NCBI RefSeq assembly: GCF_030064895.1
Contig: NZ_JASJEB010000022.1
Span: 1 to 64,000, forward strand
DNA length: 64,000 nucleotides
Reading direction: 5' to 3'
DNA from: Crocosphaera sp.
Lineage (GTDB): Bacteria > Cyanobacteriota > Cyanobacteriia > Cyanobacteriales > Microcystaceae
The notes under the pieces were generated by a model that worked only from the letters and a program-made list of their open reading frames with translations, did not search any database and was not told where the DNA came from. Numbering within the stretch: the stretch's first letter is position 1; each line of letters starts with the position of its first letter. Shown here piece by piece: positions 1-8,602 of the stretch. Both the position numbers and the translations under genes were made by a program.

Positions 1-216
1 GGAGTCGATAATTTTGTTGACCGCGACGTGGCTTCGGCCCAAGAAATCTGTAATCGAGGTATTGAAACCACTACCCTGGGACTCAGGGGAAAGGAAACAG
101 TCTGTCAAGTCGAGGTGTCGGGGGTGATGAGCCTAGATAACTGGCGTAGGGGCAACTTGCCTCTGTGGGCAGAAATATCCCATCGTGAGTTGGGAAGCCC
201 ACGCTATACTGCCTAG
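1..216 (+). pseudogene. TnpB (IS200/IS605 family OrfB) C-terminal fragment, cut by the window edge
   Basis: The reading frame is open from the window edge to the stop at 214-216. It begins with VDRDVASAQEICNRG, which matches the end of the TnpB RuvC-III region, where the DRD motif supplies the last catalytic Asp and is followed by N-x-A-like helices. The rest of the C-terminus, ending RELGSPRYTA, is typical of cyanobacterial IS605-type OrfB proteins. The stop codon lies inside the palindrome that forms the right end of the element. Upstream sequence is not available, so whether the whole transposon is intact cannot be judged. Family assignment rests on motif recognition only. Confidence 0.6.
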
Positions 217-229
217 CAGTTAGCGTGGG
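198..229 (+). mobile_element. IS200/IS605 right-end hairpin
   Basis: CCCACGCTA (198-206) pairs with TAGCGTGGG (221-229), and inside it ACTGC (208-212) pairs with GCAGT (216-220). The result is a 14-bp stem with one bulged T and a three-base loop. Subterminal imperfect hairpins of this kind mark IS200/IS605 ends. The hairpin contains the tnpB stop codon and would also form the 3' part of an omega/re-RNA guide if the element is functional. Confidence 0.55.
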
Positions 230-317
230 AGAATGTCACATTGAACACTTTTTTCATCCGTTAGAACGAGCCACGGGAACAATCCAAGACCTCGAAACAG
301 TCGTTAACAAAAACTTA

Positions 318-455
318 GGGTCTTCGGTTCTAATGGAGATCAGCCATTAGAGGCAACGGGGAAAGAGCGGTGTAAATCCGTCACTGTCCCGCAACTGTGA
401 TGAGATTAGTCTTGAACAAATCTCTTAGTCAGAATGCCCGCCGATAAGTTGACCC
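318..455 (+). ncRNA. Cobalamin riboswitch
   Basis: The core follows the cobalamin aptamer consensus in order. A P2 hairpin TCTAATGG/CCATTAGA is followed by GGGGAAagagcGGTGtAAAT with ATCC, then CTGTCCCGCAACTGTGA, then a B12-box-like AGTCAGAATGCCCGCC at 427-442. GGGTC (318-322) and GACCC (451-455) could close P1. Downstream, GGGGA (506-510) can pair with TCCTC (518-522) ahead of six T residues (528-533), a possible weak terminator in the expression platform. It precedes a cell-wall peptidase gene rather than a B12 synthesis or transport gene, which is unusual. The ligand (AdoCbl, MeCbl or OHCbl) cannot be told from sequence alone. Confidence 0.8.
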
Positions 456-542
456 ATGTTCGTAATCGTCTGCGAGGTACAGATTGTGTTCAATATGATT
501 GATCTGGGGAACTATTATCCTCAAAGGTTTTTTATTCAAAAA

Positions 543-1772
543 ATGTCTTCTAGTTTGACAGATCACACCAAACTAGAAGCAATATCTTCTTCCGAAGACT
601 CTCAAAATAAACTAACCTCAAGTGAGAAAAGTCGGGTTCTTTGCTCAGCAGCAATGATCGGCCTAGCCATATCTATGGGCGCAAGCGGTATCTTGTTCAG
701 CCAAGACAAAGCAGCGATCGCAGCTAATCCTGTGACCGCCAATACAGCTATTAGCAATCTTCCTAATGCTTCAGATACGCGCAGCGAGGAAAGTCAACTC
801 TCTCCTTTAGCCCTGAAGCATAAAGTAGAAGAAGGAGATACTATTGCCAAATTGGCTTACAACTATCAAGTCAAACCAGAAGCCATAGCCGCTATTAATA
901 ATCTAAGAATTACAGCCAAGCTAGAGCCAGGAAAAACCATAAAAATTCCTTCTGATAAGGATTCATCTCAAAAAATCACCCCAAAAAGCTCTCCAGAAAC
1001 TAGCAGTCAAAATAAAAGTGTTGGTCCAAAATCTGTCAACACCTCCCTTGATCACCTCAAACTAACCCGCAAGCATCTGCAACATAGCTTAGCAGAATTG
1101 AAAACCGAAGAAGTAAACATTGTCAGAGAAGAAAAAGCTGTTATTGATGTCAGTCAACCCCTCAAGCAGCCAGAAGGAAAAGCTGTTACTGATATCAGTC
1201 AACCCCTCAAGCAACCAGAAGAAAAAGAGACACTGACTACTAATCTAAAAGCATTCAGTGCTGCTCCCGGTAAACCTTCTCTATTCAACAACCCCTTTGA
1301 AATTCCTATTGGAACAACTGTGGGTCCAAAACTCCCTGGTATCTCCAACCCAGATGATTATCTTCCCGATGCTCCCATGAGATTTAGTGGACATATTTGG
1401 CCGACTAAAGGGGTTATAACCTCTGGGTACGGCCCTCGTTGGGGCAGAATGCACAGGGGTATTGATATTGCGGCACCTGTGGGAACTCCTATTGTGTCTT
1501 CGGCTCCTGGAGAAGTTATCACCGTAGGTTGGGATTCTGGGGGTTACGGCAAATTTCTTAAAGTTCGTCACCCCGATGGCAGTGTAACCTTATACGCTCA
1601 TAATAGCCGTCATTTAGTGCGTCGTGGTCAGAAAGTAGAACAAGGTCAAAAAATTGCCGAAATGGGTAACACAGGTAGAAGCACTGGTCCCCACCTTCAC
1701 TACGAAATTCGTCCTAAAGGCAAGGGACCACAAGATCCCATGGCCTTCTTACCTAAGAATAGAAAACGCTAA
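543..1772 (+). CDS. LysM and M23 (LytM-type) peptidoglycan peptidase
   Basis: A 409-residue envelope protein. It has a hydrophobic segment at about residues 31-52, a LysM peptidoglycan-binding motif at about 92-136, a Lys/Glu/Pro-rich linker, and a C-terminal M23 metallopeptidase domain. The zinc-binding signatures HRGID (about 304) and HLHYE (about 386) are both present, so an active endopeptidase is expected. The linker holds a near-perfect in-frame duplication of a 16-residue VSQPLKQPE unit. I chose ATG 543 because the upstream in-frame ATG at 456 touches the end of the riboswitch and would put the expression platform inside the gene. ATG 495 is the alternative. It should cleave peptide cross-links during cell separation or growth. 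Confidence 0.85.
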   Translation: MSSSLTDHTKLEAISSSEDSQNKLTSSEKSRVLCSAAMIGLAISMGASGILFSQDKAAIAANPVTANTAISNLPNASDTRSEESQLSPLALKHKVEEGDTIAKLAYNYQVKPEAIAAINNLRITAKLEPGKTIKIPSDKDSSQKITPKSSPETSSQNKSVGPKSVNTSLDHLKLTRKHLQHSLAELKTEEVNIVREEKAVIDVSQPLKQPEGKAVTDISQPLKQPEEKETLTTNLKAFSAAPGKPSLFNNPFEIPIGTTVGPKLPGISNPDDYLPDAPMRFSGHIWPTKGVITSGYGPRWGRMHRGIDIAAPVGTPIVSSAPGEVITVGWDSGGYGKFLKVRHPDGSVTLYAHNSRHLVRRGQKVEQGQKIAEMGNTGRSTGPHLHYEIRPKGKGPQDPMAFLPKNRKR

Positions 1773-1814
1773 ATCACTATCTCGTTAGGGATTGAAGCGA
1801 TAATATAGCTGAAG

Positions 1815-1847
1815 TCAGAGAAGACAACGCTTCTCTGATTTTTTTTT
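1815..1847 (+). terminator. Rho-independent terminator of the M23 peptidase gene
   Basis: TCAGAGAAG (1815-1823) pairs perfectly with CTTCTCTGA (1830-1838) around a six-base loop, and nine T residues follow. Confidence 0.9.
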
Positions 1848-1912
1848 AATAAGAGTTTTCGCACTCCCGTCTTACCTGATAATGTAAACGTTATTACTTA
1901 GGAGTTTCACTC

Positions 1913-2209
1913 ATGAATGAACCCGTTACAGTTAGGTATGACTTGCTAGAAGTCTTGAAAGGCATTGAAAAGAAGTTTGAAAAGATAGAGACAAAGTTTG
2001 AAAAGATAGAGACAAAGCTTGAGAAACTAAACACTATCGAGGTTGAGTTAGCAGAAATCAAGACAGAGGTAAAAAACCTTAATAAAGATGTCACTGAATT
2101 AAAGGGATCAACTAAAGCACAAATTTGGACGTTGATTGGAATCTTAGTGACGGCAGTTGGTGGTTTTTTAGTCGCTATAGCTAGATTCGTTTTCTATCCT
2201 CTGTCGTGA
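1913..2209 (+). CDS. Small coiled-coil protein with C-terminal membrane anchor
   Basis: A 98-residue protein of unknown function. A strong ribosome binding site (TTAGGAG) precedes the ATG. Residues about 10-60 form a charged coiled coil containing a tandem repeat of KFEKIET, and about 70-95 form a hydrophobic membrane helix. The 5' end (TTAGGAG, ACTCATGAATGAACC) is almost the same as that of the 25-codon reading frame at 23437-23514, so the two share ancestry at their starts. Cyanobacterial genomes carry many such short coiled-coil proteins. Confidence 0.65.
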   Translation: MNEPVTVRYDLLEVLKGIEKKFEKIETKFEKIETKLEKLNTIEVELAEIKTEVKNLNKDVTELKGSTKAQIWTLIGILVTAVGGFLVAIARFVFYPLS

Positions 2210-2424
2210 CCATTTTTAGGGTGGCCACCACATCACCCTTTTATCAATGGATAATTGATAATTGATGATTAATTGATTCGGTTGAAAACCTCTCCTTTCA
2301 AGGAGAAAAAAGCAGAAAGTTTCATCATTTGTTTCAATCCTTTTCCCTTAACCGGAGAGGTCATTATCCATTATCCATTGTTCATTGTCCATTATTAAAC
2401 GGCCGTTGACCCCTACAAAAATTT
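2210..2424. repeat. Intergenic AT-rich repeats
   Basis: Copies of a GGATAATTGATAATTGAT-type repeat face inverted ATCCATTATCCATTG copies, and CCTCTCC/GGAGAGG arms lie between them. The segment GCCGTTGACCCCTACA near 2403-2418 recurs at 28154-28166. The neighbouring genes point towards this stretch from both sides, so the hairpins could act as a terminator, but no clear T-run stem was found. Confidence 0.4.
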
Positions 2425-3345
2425 TCACCTTACCTTGGCAACGATCGCCCGATGACGGGGACTAACAGGGGTTATTGTCGGTGTTTCAAACCCTACTTGG
2501 GTTAACGCTGTTTCTACATCCAGGGCAAAATATTGATCTAGATAAGGTTCCGTACTTTTGAGCAGGGTTAAGACATAAGGAGGCATTTTTTGAAAAGCTT
2601 CAGCGCGAGGGTTCATGTCCATCATGGTGAAATATCCCCCGGGTTTAAGCAGACGACGGGCCTCTTTAAAAATTTCGATGGCTGCGGTTTTGGGTAGTTC
2701 GTGGTACAACAAAAAGGTGGAAACTAAATCAAAAGATGCCGAAGATAAGTTAGTTTCTTCTGCTGCTGCGTGTACCCAGTCAATGTCAAGGTTGCGTTGT
2801 TGACTGCGATAATGGGCAACGGCTAAATGATAAGCTGATAAATCTAATCCGGTTAGTTTAGCGTTAGGGTACATTTCTTGTAGGGGAAAGGTACTCATGC
2901 CAACACTACAACCAATGTCTAAAATGGTTTGGGGGTTTAAGGATAATTGTTGTTTAAGAATAGAGTGATAATTGTCTCGTAAACGGGTATCACCCTTGAC
3001 TCCGGCATCTGGCCAAATACTAGCATGAACGGAATAAGCTGCTGATTCCACTTCTAAAGCAGATTCCCAACTTAAATTACCGGTATCATAACCATGAAAA
3101 GAGCAAACATAATAATCAGGATAAACTAAGTTAGGATTTTCAACATTAGCTAGTTCTTCTTGCCAGTTATGTTGGCTAAGTTGACGCACATTATCTCGCC
3201 AGGGAACCCCTATTTTTTCGGCCCGATTAATAATCATATTACGGGCTTGATGTTTTGCAAGTTTGGCTAGGGGTTTGATGGATAATATCCCATTGATCAT
3301 ACGGGAAGCTAAACCGGGTTGAGGTTGAAAGGAGGTAACAGTCAT
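2425..3345 (-). CDS. Class I SAM-dependent methyltransferase
   Basis: A 306-residue protein with a Rossmann-type methyltransferase fold. Motif I is ILDIGCSVGMSTF at about residue 143, followed by an acidic GLDLS strand that should bind the SAM ribose, then DLVSTFLLYHELP (motif IV region) and LLKPGGYFTMMD (motif VI region). The roughly 130-residue N-terminal extension is typical of a cyanobacterial subgroup. The substrate cannot be inferred. No signal peptide is seen, so it is probably cytosolic. The start is the first in-frame ATG, with a GTTACCTCC coding start. Confidence 0.8.
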   Translation of the reverse strand: MTVTSFQPQPGLASRMINGILSIKPLAKLAKHQARNMIINRAEKIGVPWRDNVRQLSQHNWQEELANVENPNLVYPDYYVCSFHGYDTGNLSWESALEVESAAYSVHASIWPDAGVKGDTRLRDNYHSILKQQLSLNPQTILDIGCSVGMSTFPLQEMYPNAKLTGLDLSAYHLAVAHYRSQQRNLDIDWVHAAAEETNLSSASFDLVSTFLLYHELPKTAAIEIFKEARRLLKPGGYFTMMDMNPRAEAFQKMPPYVLTLLKSTEPYLDQYFALDVETALTQVGFETPTITPVSPRHRAIVAKVR

Positions 3346-3453
3346 AAAATTTTCTAGATATCGCTCATGACAGTAACCAAGTCGTATCGATGGTTACTCA
3401 CGATTTTTCGTCACCAATTTTACCATTATCAGTGAACAGTGACCAGTTACCAG

Positions 3454-3954
3454 TTAACTTTTTGTTTCTATTAATGTCAAAATTTTATCTTCTAAAGTGG
3501 TTAAAAAGGGGCGATTAATTTTGCCTAATTCTTCTAGAAATTTTTTAACTGAATCTTCTAGTTGATTTTGGGTTATCTGAGCCAAGCGAGCGCTTATTTT
3601 CTTGATTTCTTGTTGTTGTTGCGATGAGTAATAAACATCTTTTAAGTTTTCAATTTTTACTTGAATAATCCCATCCCAAGTTTTCACTAAACAGGAAAAG
3701 TTTAACACTTCTTCGATAATACACCACTGACCATTTCTCCCTTTAAGATCAGGATTACGTTTAATAATAATTTGGGCGACTTCTCCCACACGCCAAGGGT
3801 TAGGTACTGGTCGACGTTCGCGAATTTCATCAACAATACTTCTTTTTTTATTCTTATTTGTTCTATTTTTTACTGTTTTATTGATGATATTATTTCTATT
3901 TTCTTTCTTTTTATTTTTATTTACTTGTGGTAGATTATTGATAGAATTTGTCAT
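3454..3954 (-). CDS. Hypothetical protein with KOW-like SH3 domain
   Basis: A 166-residue protein that I do not assign to a named family. The first 45 residues are a Lys/Asn-rich basic low-complexity tail. Residues about 53-105 (WRVGEVAQIIIKRN to VKIENLK) resemble a small SH3/KOW-type beta barrel, and the last 60 residues are helical. A basic tail plus KOW-like barrel would suit nucleic-acid or ribosome contact, but that is inference. Confidence 0.55.
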   Translation of the reverse strand: MTNSINNLPQVNKNKKKENRNNIINKTVKNRTNKNKKRSIVDEIRERRPVPNPWRVGEVAQIIIKRNPDLKGRNGQWCIIEEVLNFSCLVKTWDGIIQVKIENLKDVYYSSQQQQEIKKISARLAQITQNQLEDSVKKFLEELGKINRPFLTTLEDKILTLIETKS

Positions 3955-4611
3955 AGTTTAAACTATTTTTTGTTAATTATTTTACCCAGGATAAAGACTA
4001 TTCTGATTATTTATCAACTTCTATTAGTTAGTTGATTGTCTTAGATATCTTGACAAGGTTTCTTGAGTCTTTTAGGGTTAACTATTCTAACCTATTATAA
4101 CACAAAAATCAAGTCTTGATTTGATTATAATCTAATTACTATTTTCCCCAGAACAGATAACTAATTAATGGTTTAAATAACAGAAAATTTGATTTAGTAA
4201 GCCTTTGAAAGAAAAGAAAATCATTTTTTCCTGTTGAAAAAGCTGTGGAAAATAACCCTAAGTATGGGGAAATCTCTGAAAAAATAATAAAATAACTTTC
4301 TGTAACAATAAATAACGAAAAATATCGTATTACAAAAATTAGTTAGTATATAGCGTTTCTCGGACTCATGAGGTACATCTAATATCTCACTCCGAACTCC
4401 GAACTCCGAACTCCGAACTCCGAACTCCTAAAACTAGAAAACCCTGTACCTCACAAGTATGAGAAATGCTATATTGTTGTCTTTTTAATCCTCCTTTTGA
4501 GGTAAAGAGAAATCTCTCTAACATTTTAAGCCTAAAAATAACAACTGTTCAAAAAGACTAAAATATGTCAGAATAACTTAGAGACATTGAGTATTAATTT
4601 TAAGTGCTATT
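3955..4611. other. AT-rich intergenic region containing a repeat element
   Basis: About 650 bases separate the divergent KOW-like gene and mtnA. The only structure I recognise is the palindromic element at 4348-4474. The rest is AT-rich, and no convincing small gene or RNA was seen. Confidence 0.5.
4348..4474. repeat. TATAGC-ended palindromic element (MITE-like) with heptamer array
   Basis: The 30-base left arm (4348-4377) and right arm (4445-4474) are inverted repeats matching at 25 of 30 positions, both ending in ATATAGC. The loop holds about five tandem copies of the heptamer CTCCGAA (about 4390-4430). Similar TATAGC-ended elements lie at 37152, 42173 and 58864. Confidence 0.7.
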
Positions 4612-5664
4612 ATGACTACAATTTATCCTGTTGTTTGGTCTAACAATAAAGTTTTATTAATTGATCAAACTTGTTTACCTAGTCAATATACCCTAGTAGA
4701 AATTAATCGTTATGAAGACATGGCAAAAGCCATTAAAACTATGATTGTTCGGGGTGCGCCAGCCATTGGGGTTGCTGCTGGTTATGGAATGTACTTAGGG
4801 GCAAGAGAAATTAACACAAAAGAGAGAGAAACTTTCTTAAAAAAATTAGAAGAAGTTGCCGAAATATTACGTCAAACTCGTCCCACTGCTGTTAATCTTT
4901 TCTGGGCAATTTCTAGGATGTTAAAAACAGCTTATGAAAGTATTGGCACAGTAGAAGAAATTAAAAATATTTTATTAGAAACAGCGCAAAAAATCCAAGC
5001 AGAAGACTTGCAAACTTGTCAAGATATCGGTAAAAATAGTTTACAAATATTACCCTCAAACCTAGAAAAATTAAGCATTCTCACCCATTGTAACGCAGGA
5101 GCATTAGCAACAGCAGGTTATGGAACAGCATTAGGAGTAATTCGTTCTGTATGGGCAGCAGGAAGACTAAAAAGAGTTTATGCTGATGAAACAAGACCCC
5201 GTTTACAAGGGGCAAAATTAACCGCTTGGGAATGTGTTCAAGAGAAAATTCCTGTTACTGTGATTAGTGATAATATGGCAGCCCATTGTATGCAAAAAGG
5301 ACTAATTGATATGATAGTTGTAGGGGCAGATAGAATAGCTGCTAATGGGGATGCTGCTAATAAAATTGGTACCTATGGAGTAGCAGTTATGGCCAAGATG
5401 CACGACATTCCTTTTTATGTTGCTGCACCCCTTTCTACCGTAGATTTTAGTTTAGAAAATGGTGATTTAATTCCCATCGAAGAACGAGATCCTTCGGAAC
5501 TTTATCAAATCGGAGATACGGTTATTTATCCCGATGGAGTTGATTATTATAACCCTGCATTTGATGTTACTCCTGCTAAGTTAATTACAGGAATTATTAC
5601 TGAACAAAAAACCGTTAAACCCGGAGAACTGATTAGCTTGAAACCAGAGTTATCTTATCATTAA
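4612..5664 (+). CDS. mtnA: S-methyl-5-thioribose-1-phosphate isomerase
   Basis: A 350-residue protein of the eIF-2B-like MtnA family, which converts methylthioribose-1-phosphate to methylthioribulose-1-phosphate in the methionine salvage pathway. Family hallmarks are [17 protein letters not shown] near residue 44, the catalytic-Cys motif [16 protein letters not shown] near 162, [16 protein letters not shown] near 195, and [15 protein letters not shown] near 241, which carries the catalytic Asp. The length is normal for the family. It stands alone here, with no other salvage genes nearby. Confidence 0.95.
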   Translation: MTTIYPVVWSNNKVLLIDQTCLPSQYTLVEINRYEDMAKAIKTMIVRGAPAIGVAAGYGMYLGAREINTKERETFLKKLEEVAEILRQTRPTAVNLFWAISRMLKTAYESIGTVEEIKNILLETAQKIQAEDLQTCQDIGKNSLQILPSNLEKLSILTHCNAGALATAGYGTALGVIRSVWAAGRLKRVYADETRPRLQGAKLTAWECVQEKIPVTVISDNMAAHCMQKGLIDMIVVGADRIAANGDAANKIGTYGVAVMAKMHDIPFYVAAPLSTVDFSLENGDLIPIEERDPSELYQIGDTVIYPDGVDYYNPAFDVTPAKLITGIITEQKTVKPGELISLKPELSYH

Positions 5665-6092
5665 AAAAATAGCATTTTCCTTGATTAAGTTAGAGGATCA
5701 CAATTAGAATCGGGAGCGTCTTCGTACACTAAAATATCCCCTAGTTGACAAATAAAAGCTTGAAAAAAAAGCCCTAAAGTTTTGAAACTCAGGGATTTAA
5801 GCTGTTGTGCATTTAAACCGCACATCATGAGGTTCAGCAACAAATTAGCAAACCGTCTCCCCGTCTGTCTAGTATAGTAATTTAGATGCTTAACAGCTTA
5901 GCCTCCCCTTGTTCAATTTTTTGAATATTTTGCGGTGACCGAAGATTGTAGATTAGTGCAAATGCAATCAATCTGTAATCCTTTGACAAGTCTTTCAAAC
6001 CATCCTTTTGAAAGACTTATCAAAGGATGATGATAACAATTTGTCATTTTGGGGAACCCTAAGATTATCAACCTGAATGATAATGAGTATTC
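5665..6092. other. Intergenic region with a strong hairpin and a dispersed repeat
   Basis: It holds a 22-base-arm hairpin (5978-6028) and, at 5873-5900, a copy of a roughly 30-base repeat that also lies over the stop codon of the SDR gene at 15649-15678. A short minus-strand frame (5685-5828) was noted but not called as a gene. Confidence 0.45.
5978..6028. repeat. Long perfect-stem hairpin upstream of the dynamin-like cluster
   Basis: ATCCTTTG plus AAGTCTTTCAAA (5978-5999) pairs with TTTGAAAGACTT plus CAAAGGAT (6007-6028). That is 20 of 22 pairs around a seven-base loop. No T-run follows on either strand, so it is not a canonical terminator. Confidence 0.75.
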
Positions 6093-6437
6093 ATGAATTA
6101 TAATGAGGAAGATCAACAATTAAAGCAACGAGAACAAGCTTTAAAGCAACGAGAACAAGAAATTCGTTTGCGGGAGTTAGAGTTAGAGATTGCTCGTGAA
6201 ACCCAAGAAACAGATCCCCCCCTGTATCAAACAAGAAAAGAGAATTTGGGTAAAAAATCCATAACCCATTGGAGGAAAAATTTACTCTTTATGGGTAAGC
6301 TCTTTATGATAATGGTAGTGGTTTTTGTTGCTACAAAACTAGCTTATTGGTTAGCATTAGTCATTATGATTAGTTCTATAACATGGGTTTCGTATAAACT
6401 ATTTTTAGAAAGGAAGCCGTCTAATAACAAAAAATAA
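6093..6437 (+). CDS. Small coiled-coil membrane protein
   Basis: A 114-residue protein of unknown function. The N-terminal 45 residues form a Gln/Glu/Arg coiled coil with a tandem LKQREQ repeat, and about 65-105 contain two closely spaced hydrophobic helices. It lies 64 bases upstream of the first dynamin-like GTPase on the same strand and may be part of the same transcript. The start is ATG 6093, though a weak ribosome binding site leaves it uncertain. Confidence 0.6.
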   Translation: MNYNEEDQQLKQREQALKQREQEIRLRELELEIARETQETDPPLYQTRKENLGKKSITHWRKNLLFMGKLFMIMVVVFVATKLAYWLALVIMISSITWVSYKLFLERKPSNNKK

Positions 6438-6501
6438 CCTAACCTTATCCATAGTGACAAATAACATACTTATATTGAAAATTAAATGATTGAGGTTTTC
6501 T

Positions 6502-8580
6502 ATGATGATTAATTGTGAAACGACAACTTTATTAGATGATTTACAAAAGGTCAGCGATGTGCGTTCCCAAATGGCTAAGTATCTCGATGAAATGATTAAA
6601 ACTCTCGAAAAAGCGGAATCAATGGGGGAAAATCTCTCAGGAAAATTAGAACTATCTCAGCATATCGATGACCTTGATAAAATTGGCTCAAACTTAAAAA
6701 ATGGTATTTTTCGTCTCTTAGTTTTAGGAGATATGAAGAGAGGGAAAAGTACATTTTTAAATGCTTTATTAGGGGAAAAATTGTTACCCAGCGACGTTAA
6801 TCCTTGTACGGCTTTATTGACCATTGTTCGCTATGGAAAAGAGAAAAAGGTTACTATTTATTTTAAGGATGGAAGTTCTCCAGAAATATTAGATTTTAAA
6901 GCATTTAAACAACGTTACACCATTGATCCCACAGAGGCAAAACAGTTAGAGAGGGAGAAAACTCAAGCTTTTCCTAACGTAGATTATGCGGTGGTTGAAT
7001 ACCCATTATCCTTACTAGAAAAGGGGATCGAAATCGTTGATAGTCCAGGATTAAATGATACGGAAGCAAGAAACGAATTGTCTCTTGGATATATTAATAA
7101 TTGTCATGCTATCTTATTTGTTTTAAGAGCTTCTCAACCCTGTACACTGGGAGAGCGTCGTTATCTTGAAAATTATATTAAAGATAGGGGATTAAGTATT
7201 TTCTTTTTGGTTAATGCTTGGGATCAAGTTAAAGATAGTTTAATTGATCCAGATGACCCCGAAGAGTTATCTGAAGCTGAGGAAAAATTAAGGAAAGTTT
7301 TTCACAGTAATCTAGCAGAATATTGTAAGATTGATGGTTATGATCTCTATGAAGAAAGGGTATTTGAAATTTCTGCTTTAAACGCTTTAAGACAACAGTT
7401 AAAACAGCCTAATACTCCTTTAAGCGATCAAGGATTCTCTAATTTTTTATCTTCTTTAAATACCTTTTTAACCCAAGAAAGAGCAATAGCAGAATTTCGA
7501 CAAGGACTAACATTAGCTCAACAAACGTCTAGTCATGTAAATGAAGCAGTTGAACGGAGAATTTCTCTCTTTGAAAAAGATGCAGATGACTTAAAAATAC
7601 AAATTGATTCTGTAGAACCTGAGTTTAAAATTCTCAATGAAATTTGTGATAAATTTCAACAAGAAATTCGTAAAATTCGAGATAATCAAGCCCAAGTTAT
7701 TTCTCAGTCTTTTCGTGATTACGTTTTGAATCTAGGTAATACCTTTGAGTCTGACTTTGCTCATTATCAACCCAATTTAAACTTTATTGATTTCTTATTT
7801 AGTGGCAAGCGAGATGCGTTTGATAGAGAGCTAAGAGATGCGTTTGAAAAGTATATTAATGAACGCATTGCTGACTGGGGTAAACAAGCAGAAAAAGAAA
7901 TGGATGCTGCCTTTTTACAACTTTCTAAAATTGCTACCAGTTATGGGGATTCTTATGCTCAAGTAACTAACCGAATTACTGAAAAAATAACGGGAAATAC
8001 CTTGCCTCCGGTTAATCAATCTTCTGAAAAAGATAATGCTCCCAGTTGGGCAAAGTGGGCAGCCGGAATCTTTTCTTTAACAAGGGGAAATATTGCAGGG
8101 GTTGCTATGGCTGGATCGGGGTTTAATTGGGAAGATATTATTCTTAATTTTATTACCGTGTTAGGAGTAGGAACCATTATTACTGCTATTACTGGCATCA
8201 TTTTAGGACCTATTAGTTTAGCTTTATTAGGGTTAGGTGTTGGAGTTGTACAAGCAGATCAAGCCCGTAAGCAATTGGTTAAAATTGCTAAAAAAGAGTT
8301 AATTAAACATTTACCACAAATTGCTCAAGATTATTCTCCTAAAATTTCTGAGACTGTTAAAGAATGTTTTGATATTTATGAAAAACAAATTACAGAACGT
8401 ATGAATGATGATATTCAATCTCGCAAAGCTGAATTGGATAACTTAGTCAAACAAAAAGAATCTCATGAAATTAATCAAGAGAAAGAACTTGAAAGATTAC
8501 AAAAATTGCAACAAGATATTAAGGGTGAAGCCCAATGGATTCAAAGCATCTATAACAATTTTTTGAAAACTGCTTCTTGA
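6502..8580 (+). CDS. Dynamin-like GTPase (bacterial dynamin family), first of tandem pair
   Basis: A 692-residue large GTPase. G1 is GDMKRGKS (about 76-83), G3 is DSPG (180-183) and G4 is NAWD (238-241), so nucleotide binding should be intact. Long coiled-coil segments follow, and a hydrophobic region (about 540-590) resembles the membrane paddle of bacterial dynamins. Such proteins remodel or fuse membranes, and in cyanobacteria they may act on thylakoids. ATG 6502 is chosen over an upstream TTG because GAGG sits about seven bases ahead of it. The second GTPase begins 22 bases downstream, which is operon-like spacing. Confidence 0.85.
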   Translation: MMINCETTTLLDDLQKVSDVRSQMAKYLDEMIKTLEKAESMGENLSGKLELSQHIDDLDKIGSNLKNGIFRLLVLGDMKRGKSTFLNALLGEKLLPSDVNPCTALLTIVRYGKEKKVTIYFKDGSSPEILDFKAFKQRYTIDPTEAKQLEREKTQAFPNVDYAVVEYPLSLLEKGIEIVDSPGLNDTEARNELSLGYINNCHAILFVLRASQPCTLGERRYLENYIKDRGLSIFFLVNAWDQVKDSLIDPDDPEELSEAEEKLRKVFHSNLAEYCKIDGYDLYEERVFEISALNALRQQLKQPNTPLSDQGFSNFLSSLNTFLTQERAIAEFRQGLTLAQQTSSHVNEAVERRISLFEKDADDLKIQIDSVEPEFKILNEICDKFQQEIRKIRDNQAQVISQSFRDYVLNLGNTFESDFAHYQPNLNFIDFLFSGKRDAFDRELRDAFEKYINERIADWGKQAEKEMDAAFLQLSKIATSYGDSYAQVTNRITEKITGNTLPPVNQSSEKDNAPSWAKWAAGIFSLTRGNIAGVAMAGSGFNWEDIILNFITVLGVGTIITAITGIILGPISLALLGLGVGVVQADQARKQLVKIAKKELIKHLPQIAQDYSPKISETVKECFDIYEKQITERMNDDIQSRKAELDNLVKQKESHEINQEKELERLQKLQQDIKGEAQWIQSIYNNFLKTAS

Positions 8581-8602
8581 AAACTAAATAGTTCAAGATT
8601 TT

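Noticed and set aside
5685..5828. A 47-codon minus-strand frame (MMCGLNAQQLKSLSFKTL), open a further 23 codons upstream
   Set aside because: No ribosome binding site; it could be a decayed coding remnant, but nothing supports it as a gene.
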